Source: Galerina marginata (lineage: Eukaryota; Basidiomycota; Agaricomycetes; Agaricales; Galerinaceae). Taken from it: 64,000 nucleotides of DNA. Made by a program: the position numbers and the translations under genes. The DNA lies in NCBI GenBank assembly GCA_023014335.1, contig JAECYW010000022.1:1-64000 (forward strand), given 5' to 3'. This document shows, piece after piece, positions 48,351 to 58,925 of the stretch (position 1 is the stretch's first letter; each line of letters starts with the position of its first letter). Under the pieces are notes generated by a model that was not told where the DNA came from, did not search any database, and worked only from the letters and a program-made list of their open reading frames with translations.

Positions 48351-49855
48351 ATAGGGTTCTACTCAATTCAGGGGCTGGAAGCCTGCTCTTAGTTTGATTT
48401 ACGTAGATCCCGTCCTTTTCCCTCAAATCGGTTTTTTCAACGTTTTCAATCGACGGCTTTCACCGCATAGGGACCGCCCTTGTGAAAGCAAACCCTGGGG
48501 AGCTATGTTCGGACATTCATTATTCCTCCGCATGAAAGTTCGTGAGACCCTGTGGGTCCATTCACATTAAGTACTGCCATCCCTGCTAGACGACCTGAAG
48601 TACCCTTCTTGACTTAAATACCCTCCGAGCGAGGCGGCGGCGTATTCTATTCTCCGCTACATCGAACAGGTTCCAGCGGAGTTCTGTGAACTGTAAGTTC
48701 CTCGCAGGATCACCCCCAAATCGAAGAATATGCAACGCGGCAACTCGTCTCTCATCGCCCTGAAGGTGGGTTTTGTTTTCGTGTGATATCACCGATATAC
48801 ATACAAGTTGTAAACCTTCATATTAGTTGCACTTTCTAAGGAGCGGATACATACTGTATTGATATAAATGAGCCTAATTTACATCTGGGTATTCAGGCAT
48901 TCACTTGCACCGTGACAACAAACAAGGAGTTCAGTCGTCATACATCCGAATGAACGCCGTAGAAAATAGCAGGAGTAGTTTAATGACTAGGAGTTGTCTA
49001 ATCGCAAACGCCTCTACCAAGTTGTGAGTGTCCTAGAGAGCACGGGACATCTGGATGGCATACTCAGTGGGTATTCCTTGACCGGTGACGACCGTAGCTC
49101 TGAATCGGACAGGACAGGTTACATGCAAGGTACAGTATATCGGCGGAAATATTGTTTGTTGCCTCTGGGTATTTGGTCGTGACAGGATTCATGTCAATTC
49201 TCTGGAGAGGTGTTAAACCGACGAAAGATCTCGCTGCATGTTCATATTTGATTTGTGTTGATACACTCTGAAAACATCCAATCGCGTTCCTAATTCTAAG
49301 CGGTTGTGTCAACTGATGCATTGGCCCGGGTGGATAGACGCCCGTAACCCGTTCGTACCGTTGCAGAACTTAAATTGATTGTTCGCCAGGGGATTCAAAC
49401 CTGTTCGTATTGGATAATATCGCGAGTCTACTTATTCGTAATCGAGTAGTGAAACTATGAATAGAGTAGACATGGGTACCTTTCGGACCCGACAAAGTAG
49501 GGAACTCCACCGACATGCCAGAAACCTATATTAAAATTAGCGGCCCCCGCGGTATGTCAAGATTCTATAACCAGTTGGCATAAGAAATTGTATCGACGCA
49601 GACTCGGAGAGCCACTTACTATCATATCCTATTGGCAAGAGATCGACAAGCCTGGTTCTTTTCGCCGTGGTGGGAGATTGTAAATGACGCAAATCAGGAT
49701 CTTCCCGACTGGCACTTACGAACTACGTGCTCCGGGTGCAGGATGTCGGGCTGCGAAAACAGGCTTTTGCCGAGGCTCAAGCGCTTCACCAGGCTTGACC
49801 CTGACAATTCAACCACTCGCACTTATATACCCAACGATGGGTTTCCACCCCCATC
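48351..49855. other. intergenic between 7TM copies E and F
   Basis: 1.5 kb. A 26-codon coding-like piece (YPPSEAAAYSILRYIEQVPA, about 48625-48700, +) ends in a stop and could not be extended. Nothing else is supported. The promoter of copy F must lie at the right end. Confidence 0.35.
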
Positions 49856-51327
49856 ATGACTTTATCACCACCAAATAGCCTGGTATGGGTCGGTGTGTTC
49901 AACGTGCTTTCCATGTCTAATTTCCTTTTTTCTGACCCGCCTCCCAAGTTTGTCCGACCGTTCTCCAGGTCATCGCGATCGGATTCACCTTCATTCGCCT
50001 GGTGCACAGGTGGCGCTCATGCCGAATGTGGTGGGATGACTGGGTTGTCCTCATCCCGCTCATCGTGGACTGCCTGTATTTGAGTTTGACATGGGCAGCA
50101 ACTGAGAGTAAATCTTTGTTTGAGCGAATAGTATAGACCTGATCATAACCTCGCTTATCCAGAGCCTTCGCTAAATAACGCGGATCTGCTTTTTTCACGT
50201 TGGTTCTGTGCTTTCGTACTTTTCATCATCGTCTGGTATGTATTTACTTTCATCGCTGAAGTTAACTCTGACGGTGATTACCCCAGGATGTCCCGGATTA
50301 GCCTGGCCCTTTCTATGGCTAGGATATTTCCGCCAAGTCACACCTGCCGACGGTTTGCCTTCGGCCTCAGCCTCTCATTCCTGGTTGTTTGTATTGTCTG
50401 CATACTCGTGACGATTGGTCAATGCTACGACTCCTCCATGATATGGTACACTACGTCGGTCAAGGCATGCGCCTTAAAGCGAAAAGGTGGCATTGCTGGC
50501 CTTTATAGTCTTTATACGTGTAAGTTGGACCACCGCCGCTTTTTTGTCCAATATTGGATGCATTTTGATCGAAACGGTTGTCCACAGTCGAAATTGCTGC
50601 CGATATTATGCTCGTCGTTTCACCATTGACTATGCTTTGGAAAGTAAAACTTCCAACAAGTCAACGCAGGCTTGTGCTCGCTCTATTCTCGAGCAGCATC
50701 CTCTCTGTCTTGTCCTCGATCGCGTTCATTACCTCGGTTTGTTTAACTGACGGACTAGGTCCCGAATTTGCAGTGATCGTTGGTATGACTGCTCAACTCC
50801 AGGTCAGGCTCCCGTTTTTATCCGGCGCTAGTATTTACGTTCCGCGCCAGTGTGGTATCTCGTTGCTCGTATGCAACCTTCTTGTCGTCGCAATGCTATT
50901 TTATCGCCTAATACAAAGACGGAAAAATCTCTCCAACGGAAACAATCAACCCACCGATCCAAAGGATACCACGCACATGTCTCAAAAGCAAACATCAGCG
51001 CGTCGGTCACAACATGAACAACCTTCCTACATTAACCACGGGCTCACGATAGCCGACACGGCGCCACAACCTCTATCGCCGTATACAAATTCAACCAATG
51101 AGCCCTCTATTGCATTCACGTCGATTTCCGACCAGCTTACACCATTGTCCTCAGCACGGCCCTCTCCTTCTAGATTTAGTGGCACTCATGCCGCCATCTC
51201 GCTCCCTTCCTTTCCCAGTGGTGATGGCAATATTACAGGACTGTCGAATGGCACAGACATATCCCCTTGGTCATTCACAAATGAAGACAACAGTCATGTG
51301 GCTAACGTAGGTCCGTTGGCCGTCTAG
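49856..51327 (+). CDS. 7TM receptor-like protein, right group copy F
   Basis: Six exons, 49856..49888, 49969..50107, 50163..50235, 50287..50519, 50588..50802 and 50851..51327, give 389 residues. It is the closest relative of copy D, with exons 2, 3 and 5 of identical length (139, 73 and 215 bp). Marks: SCRMWWDDWVVLIPLIVDCL, RISLALSMARIFPPSHTCRR, TSQRRLVLALFSSSILSVL and LLVCNLLVVAMLFYRLIQRR. The long Ser/Thr-rich tail ends with ITGLSNGTDISPWSF, shared with D. The intron at 50803-50850 keeps the frame open, so retention would add 16 residues; I call it spliced because the other copies splice there. The first exon border (CTG or TGG before the donor) is uncertain by two codons. Confidence 0.83.
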
Positions 51328-52418
51328 GCAGGTCGCCAAGAATTGCGAAAATAAATGCCAGACTTATGGGTAGGAGGTACTCAAAACGCAGGAGAGATTC
51401 AGAGACTATACTGGAGGAACAAAATTTTGCATTATAAGTTACGCAGCTTACGCTTATAGACCTAACCACTTCACATTGCAAGGATCTGCATACAGAACAC
51501 CGATTAAGATTTTAGTGCATTCTCTGTACGTAAGTACTCTGCCCTTCTACGGGAGATTCCCCCCCCCGGTGGGATACATACATTTCAAAAGTTGTGTGTT
51601 TATTCCACGGATATTCCAAAGAGCGGTTGACTAACTTGACTTTCTCTCCGCGAAAATGGCTCGATACAGACTCTGGCTGTTGAAACGAAGAAATTTTTCC
51701 AAAATGAAGCCAGTCGAAGGCCCTCCAAATTCCCGATCCGTGTCTATCCCCCAGGACTTGAAATCTACAACAAAATTCTCCAACGCGGTGGGAAGTGCCA
51801 GTGTTCTGTCAATAAAAAAGTGGTGTGAAGTGGCGTGCATAAGGCATACATATTACTTGGAAAGCACAGGATTCTGCAACCCGGCGATGTATGCCTCTGG
51901 TAGGATTTCCGAAATTTCCGCTACGAGCTTTTGGATCTGGATTCTGGGTAGATGCGCAAGTTATATCAGATAAGATATGGCAGCCCTCGAACTTCAAAAA
52001 TCGAATGATCGAATATCATCTTCACCGTGATCAGCCTGAAGAAAGGCATTTGTGCGCCGTGCCCGCGAATCGATGCCCTCAGCCGATATGTTATCGGAAG
52101 TAAGAAATGCGTATGCCCGCATGATAGGGCGGGAGAGAAGATGGCTAAAATCCTATTGTACAAATATACCTGTATGTCTCTCTTGGATGCACAGTATACT
52201 CGGAAAAAGCGTTGAGCCACCTGGCAGTTGGGAGAACGATACTTGGTGGATCAACAAGTGAGGCAGGCAGGTTTGGAGTAGATGTTCAGTACGAGCGGCA
52301 GTAGAGCAGCTTATGACGTTTCGGGAACCCGGGCCGCTTCCCGCAATGATGCAAGGGCCTGTAGTGCTTACACTCCTTCCTTCCAACCACTCCACCTTCG
52401 ACAAAAAACGCAAACTAC
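51328..52418. other. intergenic between 7TM copy F and the MscL gene
   Basis: 1.1 kb between two plus-strand genes. It includes a run of C residues near 51560. No gene is supported; it should hold the 3' UTR of copy F and the MscL promoter. Confidence 0.4.
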
Positions 52419-53171
52419 ATGGCGACTGTGGACCATTGGGTTTCTGATGACACGCGAGCAGCTCTGATGCACACAGAGTCGAGAGTGAAGAGGACATTCA
52501 GGAGCGCTTGGACCGGTTTCGTGCAATTTGCTCTGCGAGACAATGTGCTGGAGGTCGCTGTGGGTTTGATGTATGTACAGCACCGCCTCTGATTCACTCG
52601 TTCCAACCTACTGAAATTCTGCGTAGAATTGCTACTGCCTTTACTGCTGTAGTTAACTCCCTTGTGTCCGACATCCTTCTTCCCCCACTTTCCCTGCTAC
52701 CTTTTGTGTCGCGTAACCTCGAAGAAAAGTTTCTGGTAATGCGCAAAGGGCCGCATTACTTAAATGGATACAACACGCGGAAACAAGCCGTCGAGGACGG
52801 CGCAGTAATTCTAACATACGGGTGCGTCCTCTGGTCTACTTTTTCGTAAAGCTCGCTTGGCTGATCTCGTCGTGCAGTGCCTTTATTGATCAACTAGTCA
52901 ATTTCATTGGAATTGGCGTCATCCTATATATCATAGCGAATATCTACGGGTATTTTAGCAAGGATTCGATTATCCGTCACACTGTCAAGTGTTCATACTG
53001 CAGGAAGGAGATCAGCTCGAAGGTAATGTCTTGGAGTCTATAATGCCTTTTCCCTGCTGTAATCCCCTTTCTGTGCAGGCAAAGAGGTGCCCTATGTGCA
53101 CTAGTTGGCTGGATGGTAGGGAAGACAAAGAAACGAGCGCACTATCGCCTCCAATGGTTGGACATCCCTAA
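52419..53171 (+). CDS. mscL: large-conductance mechanosensitive channel MscL, fungal type with zinc-ribbon tail
   Basis: Four exons, 52419..52570, 52627..52821, 52878..53022 and 53079..53171, give 194 residues. The MscL core is plain: an N-terminal amphipathic helix (AWTGFVQFALRDNVLEVAVG), TM1 running on as LIIATAFTAVVNSLVSDILL and PPLSLL, a loop about as long as the bacterial one, and TM2 (GAFIDQLVNFIGIGVILYII). The first intron splits the ATA codon in TM1. Beyond TM2 a tail carries CSYCRKEISSKAKRCPMCTSW, a four-Cys zinc ribbon of the kind seen in a subset of bacterial MscL. The channel should open under membrane tension and release solutes during osmotic downshock; its cellular membrane is unknown. 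The family is mainly bacterial and also occurs in some fungi. Four normal introns show that it is a settled nuclear gene. Confidence 0.88.
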
Positions 53172-56071
53172 ATGTTTGCGTACGGTTGCAATTTTCGTTG
53201 CTTTATACCTACGAATCGATATTTCACCTCTACGCCCAGGTCGCCCTCATTTCTCTGTCCCTTGATGATATTTGGGTTCTACCAACAGACATTTTACATC
53301 TCAGGGTACACTCATTGGACAAGATATGAATATACACGCTTTCCTCTCCTGTCGGTACGCCGGCTGTAAAGCATATTGATTGTATGGCACCAGAACACTT
53401 GAATTTTTCAAACTATTGTGATTCAATTTCAGTAAACTTCAAGTAGGCGTACTTCCACTTCCTCGTCAAAAATTGAGAAGCACTGCCATGTACTTCCAAG
53501 TCCAGCAGCAGTACGGTTTTGTAGAGGAGCGTGTTCCTGACTTGCCTACATCATGATGGTCGTGGCTGATAATCATGGCGTAGCTCTTGTAACATTTTTT
53601 TGACGACTTCAGTGGACAGGGGGATTAAATGACCAAGCAGGAGATATATATTGGGACGACCATGGAGGAACCACATTCGTGTGGTCACTGATTAAGAGTC
53701 CTTTATTTCCATGTGCAAATACACCTACTCCATGCAAATTTGTCGTCTGTAAGTGCCTCTAGGACTACAATGCGTACTCTTTATTATCGGGCGGAGCGCA
53801 CAAAGCAACAATGTCATCGGTCTTGGTGGCTTTGATGTTAATTTGTGTTGCCTCGGTCCTCTGGAGGGACGATTTACTTCAACTGCACCATATCATGATA
53901 TGTCAGGCTTTTGTTCGTTCATAAACCACTGATCCAAAAGCAGTGAGTATCAATTCAACAACCGTATCCGCTGTAATCCTATTCTCCATCCCTCCAGCCC
54001 TTGTTATTAACCAGGGAGTGTTCAACGTTCAATGGTCGCTCGAGAATAAACCCGACTCAAGTCTATAATGTTGCCTCCCTTATATACCGTTCCCCACGTT
54101 CTATCAATAGAAACTGACGTCACACCACGTGATACCACTGGTTGACGGATATAAGTCGGCTAACTCCGTAATTGCGTTCCGGCGCTGTGTCGCCCTGCCG
54201 AAGCTCAAACCACCACAATGGCCTCCGTACACTCATCCTCAACGCCGGGCGAGAGCATTTCCAGTACATTCATAAGGGGGATTATTTGCTAGAGAATTAA
54301 ATGGATGATTTCGAGGAATTAAGGAGATGACAGGACGATGTGTGTGAATTTTTTTCGGTCGATAAGAGAATGCGAGTTTGAGAGAAAATTCCATCATCAT
54401 GCCAATCGCGATGGCAGTTCGTCATGCTGGCTAGAAACCCGAACAAACCCAGAAAAAGAGCGAGTAGATCCGCGTCTGTCTCCGTGGAGGTAGGTGTGAG
54501 TGATACACGGCGTAAACGGGTTTAAGGCCAGGATTTCCTCTTCGCTTTCTTCGAGAAAAATCCTACGATTCTTGAAAAGGGAGTCAACATGCATGGGCGA
54601 CGATATAGGAGGTGATGAGCCTTGTCTTCACTGGGCAGGCGGCCATGTACAAAGACCCCGATATGAGTGCGAGAACGAAAGATCTCATTCCGTTTCGATC
54701 CTCCGCGCTTCCGACGCGAGAGTCTCCTGGTCTTGGCTTGCTGTAGAACAAGGACCTGCCCGCGCTGCGCTGGGAAAAGTATGCTCAGAGCAGCACTGAT
54801 TAATGAAATTATGGACGCGCGACGAGTACGGTACAAATCGTCCTTGGGATTTGGAAGTGCCTGTCCGTGATGGTGATGACCCAAGACCGGAGACCAGGAA
54901 TCGAGCTCAACTCCAAATTTAGAGAGCTCAGAAGAGGCTCAAGGTCTGTGCTATGTCATGTTCTGTTGACCTGAACTTTCCAGGTTCCTGAGTCTCAGTT
55001 ACCCGCACCAGCCTATCGCAATAGTCCACTGGCAAAGACTCGTGGCCATGAGGTTGGTCAGAATAGACCCGCACAGCTCTGGATCAGGGCAGTCGTTCCT
55101 ACACGAGCATATTTTTAGTGCTAGGCTGGGCAAAGATGCACTTGGATGAAGGATTCCTGAGGACGGCCTGACAAGATCTGGTTAGACGTGTAAATCGAGA
55201 GCTCCACAACACTCAAAGGGAAAAAAACTCACAGAGTTATACGAGTATCCCACCCTAACCAAGTCTGGTACGGTGGGTGATGATGCTCGTAGGCAATGTG
55301 TGAGCACACATGGCGTGAAATGCGCAGCGCAGTGTAGCACATGTAGCTAAGGACGAGGACCGATGAGAGGAAGACCGAAGGAAGGCGACGTGTTCCAGTT
55401 TACAGGTCTAAGCGTGGTACAGTGAACACTGGACTCAGTGCTGAAGATAGAAGACACTCTGATCCGTGTCTATATTGAAAGAAGTAGAGAGGGGATTGTT
55501 AGCTCAACGATAAAGAGATGAGAAAACGATATGAGACGGCGCCACAAAAAGGTGAGAAAATAGAAGAAAGGCTAATAGCGTGGGGCACCGTACATCCATT
55601 GCCTGAAGTTAATTTGAGTATTCACCTGCCTCTTGACTCTTCCTAACATATGTGTGATGGTTGAGCTTGAGATCCGGGAACGAGAGGCGTTTAAGTGCTC
55701 CATTTTCGTTTCCGATGTTCTACCGTCCGACGTGTCCCTTATTGTCGACTGTATCGTCGGCCAAGCTTGTGGGACAGCTTGGGACTTCGTATTCACAGCG
55801 TTGAAAGTATATGAAACGGCCAAAAAAGAAATGAAGGCCGGTCCTAATTCGAGGAGCTTGGCGGCGAACAAGGTGCGTTGGACTTCAGGAATTCAAATGG
55901 AATGGGGTTTTTGCCAGATTCCGTCTCGATTTAACCTGCAACACAAAGAACAAGACTGTCAATCAGTCGACCATCCACGGGAAACAGGACCGAGGTTCAA
56001 AAGGTGAAAGCAACAAAAAGCTCAGCGCTGCAAAAAAATGCAGACTTTCGTTGGATCTCATGTTCGACCGC
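53172..56071. other. poorly resolved region, possible minus-strand exons
   Basis: 2.9 kb without a gene I can build. On the minus strand coding-like pieces occur at 55571-55885 (LLELGPAFISFLAVSYTFNA and TITHMLGRVKRQ), near 55240-55360 (MCYTALRISRHVCSHIAYEH) and at 54690-54900 (GVELDSWSPVLGHHHHGQAL). They have hydrophobic stretches and plausible composition, but I could not join them in one phase or name a family. 53.2-54.4 kb shows nothing. Confidence 0.3.
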
Positions 56072-57041
56072 CTATGTGTCCATGTCTCCAATACCCCGCC
56101 CCGGACCTCCACACTCTTCTTCCGAGTACTCCTGGGAGCCTCCAAGAGTCCATGAACCAAGCTCGACCCCAACTTGTTCACCCTCAGCCTCGACCCCAGC
56201 CCAATCCCCAACCCCAGCCGCTGACTCTGAGGCCACCTCAGAACCCATAAACCGATCGGAAACAGGACAAAAGAAGCCCAGCTCTTGTAAACGCACCACC
56301 ACACGCTCCGCTGCGTCGAGCTTTTCGCGCGAACGCTGTTGGGCGCGTTCTGTAGGAACCACAGAATATATCGTTCGTTTGAGATGTATAACCACGTCCG
56401 GGACCACCATACACTGGATGGGTGTGAGACGAGGTAAGCCCGCATCTCTCCCAGCATTGGCTCGGCTATGAACGAGCTTTCCGAGGAATAACCGATATAA
56501 TGGCTAAGAACCCCGGTTGTCCGACCGTGCCTTTGCAGCGCCGTCTTGGATCTTTGGACCGCGCTGCCTAATTTGTTTGGCCGGACATCATTCAACTCAT
56601 CAATTAAGAGGATGCTGATGATGACAAGGGACTATGTCGGTCCAGCCTTACGATCACTACGCTGTTGGGCTCGCAGCGCGAATCGGGGAAAGGACACTTT
56701 GGGCGGGTTTCTTGTCCTTTCTTCTGGGAATCTGGATTCTGAATATGTGGGCGAGCAAGCGGGTACTGGAGCCACAAAGGAAGAAAAGTGGGAGAGAAAG
56801 AGAGAAGGAAGAGAAGGAACTCGGAAAGGGCATCGAGGAGAGGAGCAAAAAAATAAAGAGCGCGAGGACAGGACGAGGCAGGAAGGACACGGGGCTGAAT
56901 CGACCCTTTTACTAGGACATCTTTGCTTTTTGTTGCCTTCGGGGAAAGCGAGGGAGCAGGAAGACTCACAGATAAGTTTTTCTGATTATTCAAATTTTTA
57001 TGACGGCGAGCTTTGAAAGGCGCTCGCGAGCTCGTCGCCAT
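56072..57041 (-). CDS. possible spliced gene, hypothetical basic protein
   Basis: From ATG 57041 a minus-strand frame reads MATSSRAPFKARRHKNLNNQ and, after a likely pyrimidine-rich intron ending near 56740, continues with CPFPDSRCEPNSVV. Further downstream a frame reads through GLPRLTPIQCMVVPDVVIHL and AQQRSREKLDAAERVVVRLQ, a good helical stretch, and stops at 56072. The last part has the look of real coding sequence. The exon joins are guesses, and no family is recognised. The opposite strand also has open frames here. Confidence 0.3.
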
Positions 57042-57765
57042 TTAGTTACTGGATCAGAAATTAGCTATGACAAATCCTTTGGCAAGGCTAATAAAACAAA
57101 TGCTCACAAAGCCATTCCTCTCAGACTAGGCATCTAGCCGCCGAGTCTGGAAATTGATAGACAGGGCTAACATCGCTGACCATTCTTTGTCACGCCAACC
57201 AAACTCTGGCATCCAGATTTCAGACATACCCTTAGGCAAAATTGCCAGCTTCTCCTCGGTGGCCTCCCGTAGTGAAGTAGAGACATACCCCCCTCTGTTT
57301 ATTCGAAATTTCAAACCGGGAGAGAGAGAGGTTTTCGCAAGGACTAACGGCTGGTCCAGTTCCTCAGAAACGAGCTCTTCCGTGTCGATTTGTGTTGCTA
57401 GACGTGCCAATGTTATGTTTCAAGAACCGGAATCAAGGAATAACATGGCTGGCTTGCAGTTGACTGTCGCGTTGAAGCATGGAAGACAGTGGCATGCGGC
57501 ATGGCGGCAGCGAGGCACAAAAAATAGGGTGTGCGACCTTTTTAGGTAAGCAAACAAGCCAATGTCGAACACGTCGCATTTCCTCGCCGCTAGCGTCACT
57601 GATCACAACACCCGCCCTTCGTTCAGCCACCACCTCCTTTTTCTCCTTTTTCAACTCTGAAGAGAATTTTCGGTGGCGCTCTGCTGGACTTTTGACTTTC
57701 TCCGCGGCTTTTGAAGAGACGAGAAACTACTTCTGCATAGAACACGACAAATACCGTGAAGGAGG
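57042..57765. other. intergenic upstream of ERD2
   Basis: 0.7 kb. A minus-strand frame at 57126-57410 (EELDQPLVLAKTSLSPGLKF) is of normal composition but has no start or partner exon. The promoter of ERD2 lies at the right end. Confidence 0.35.
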
Positions 57766-58925
57766 ATGAATTTATTCAGGTTGCTCGGTGCGCATATCTC
57801 GCAAAGCAAGCGAGTTCGCTGAGCCGGCGCTAACGCTCTCTGTCTATAGGTGACCTTTCGCATTTGGCGTCCATTTTTATACTATTACACAAGATACAGA
57901 CAACGAGGTCATGTCGAGGTGCTTGTGGTGTTTCTTCTCAGCAATGACATAATATTGACCGTTTGGATGGCACAGGCATATCGTTCAAGACACAAATGCT
58001 CTACGTTGTCATCTTCGTCACGCGTTATCTCGACCTGTTCTTCCGCTTTGTGTCGGTGTACAACTCCGTGATGAAGCTCTTCTTCATTGGTAGCAGCTGC
58101 TACATCCTGTACCTTATGAAGTTCAAATATAGGTCAGCGCACTCTTTTCTTACTGAATCCCCACCTAGGTATTCACCCGCACCCTCAGACCAACACACGA
58201 CCCCTCCATCGACACTTTCAAAATCGAGTACCTCCTCGGACCCTGCGTCATCTTCGCCCTCATCTTCAACTACAAGTTCAACTTCTCGGAGATCCTCTGG
58301 TCCTTCTCTATCTGGCTTGAGGCTGTCGCCATCCTCCCCCAGCTTTTCATGCTCCAGCGCACGGGCGAGGCTGAGACCATCACGACACACTACCTCGCCG
58401 CTCTTGGGTTATATCGGACGCTATATATCCCTAATTGGATTTATAGGTACGTTTTTTGCTCATTTTGTTGCCGTCTCCCTTGCATCTTGGAGTTGCGGAA
58501 CTCGTGCTGTGGATAGGATGTCCGAGCAGGTTGCTCGTGACATCATATAGCTATCCCCTGTTTGCATTACACTTGCCCTACCTATTTGCGCCCCACTTCC
58601 AGCCTTTAAAGCCCCGCGCAGCCCACCTCGTCTTCCTCCCTCGCTTTCCCCTGCTCCCTGTCCACTGTATACGTGTCCGTGTCATATCTGACTTGATCCC
58701 CATAAATAGATACTTCACCGAAGGCGTCGTCGACCCAATAGCAGTGACAGCCGGCATTGTCCAAACCGGCCTATACATCGACTTCTTCTATGTTTACTTT
58801 ACAAAGTACGTCTCTTCTATTCTAGTTCCAGCCTTATTTATATCTCGTGACTTTGCGAAAATATACTGACTGATAAATGGATAAATAGGGTATTGCAAGG
58901 CCAGAAGTTCGAACTACCCGCGTAA
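57766..58925 (+). CDS. ERD2: ER lumen protein-retaining receptor (KDEL/HDEL receptor)
   Basis: Six exons, 57766..57787, 57850..57918, 57976..58132, 58189..58446, 58710..58805 and 58889..58925, give exactly 212 residues, the family length. It begins [20 protein letters not shown] and keeps the signatures [66 protein letters not shown] and [20 protein letters not shown]. This seven-helix Golgi receptor binds HDEL/KDEL-type C-termini at acidic pH and returns escaped ER proteins in COPI vesicles. The intron at 58447-58709 is unusually long for this gene (263 bp). All phases close and no damage is seen. Confidence 0.96.

Noticed and set aside
50803..50850. In-frame read-through of the last intron of 7TM copy F as coding
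   Set aside because: The frame stays open, but all other copies splice at this position and GT/AG ends are present.
55963..56595. 210-codon minus-strand frame
   Set aside because: It overlaps another minus-strand frame with better protein character (helical AQQRSREKL stretch), and both cannot be coding.
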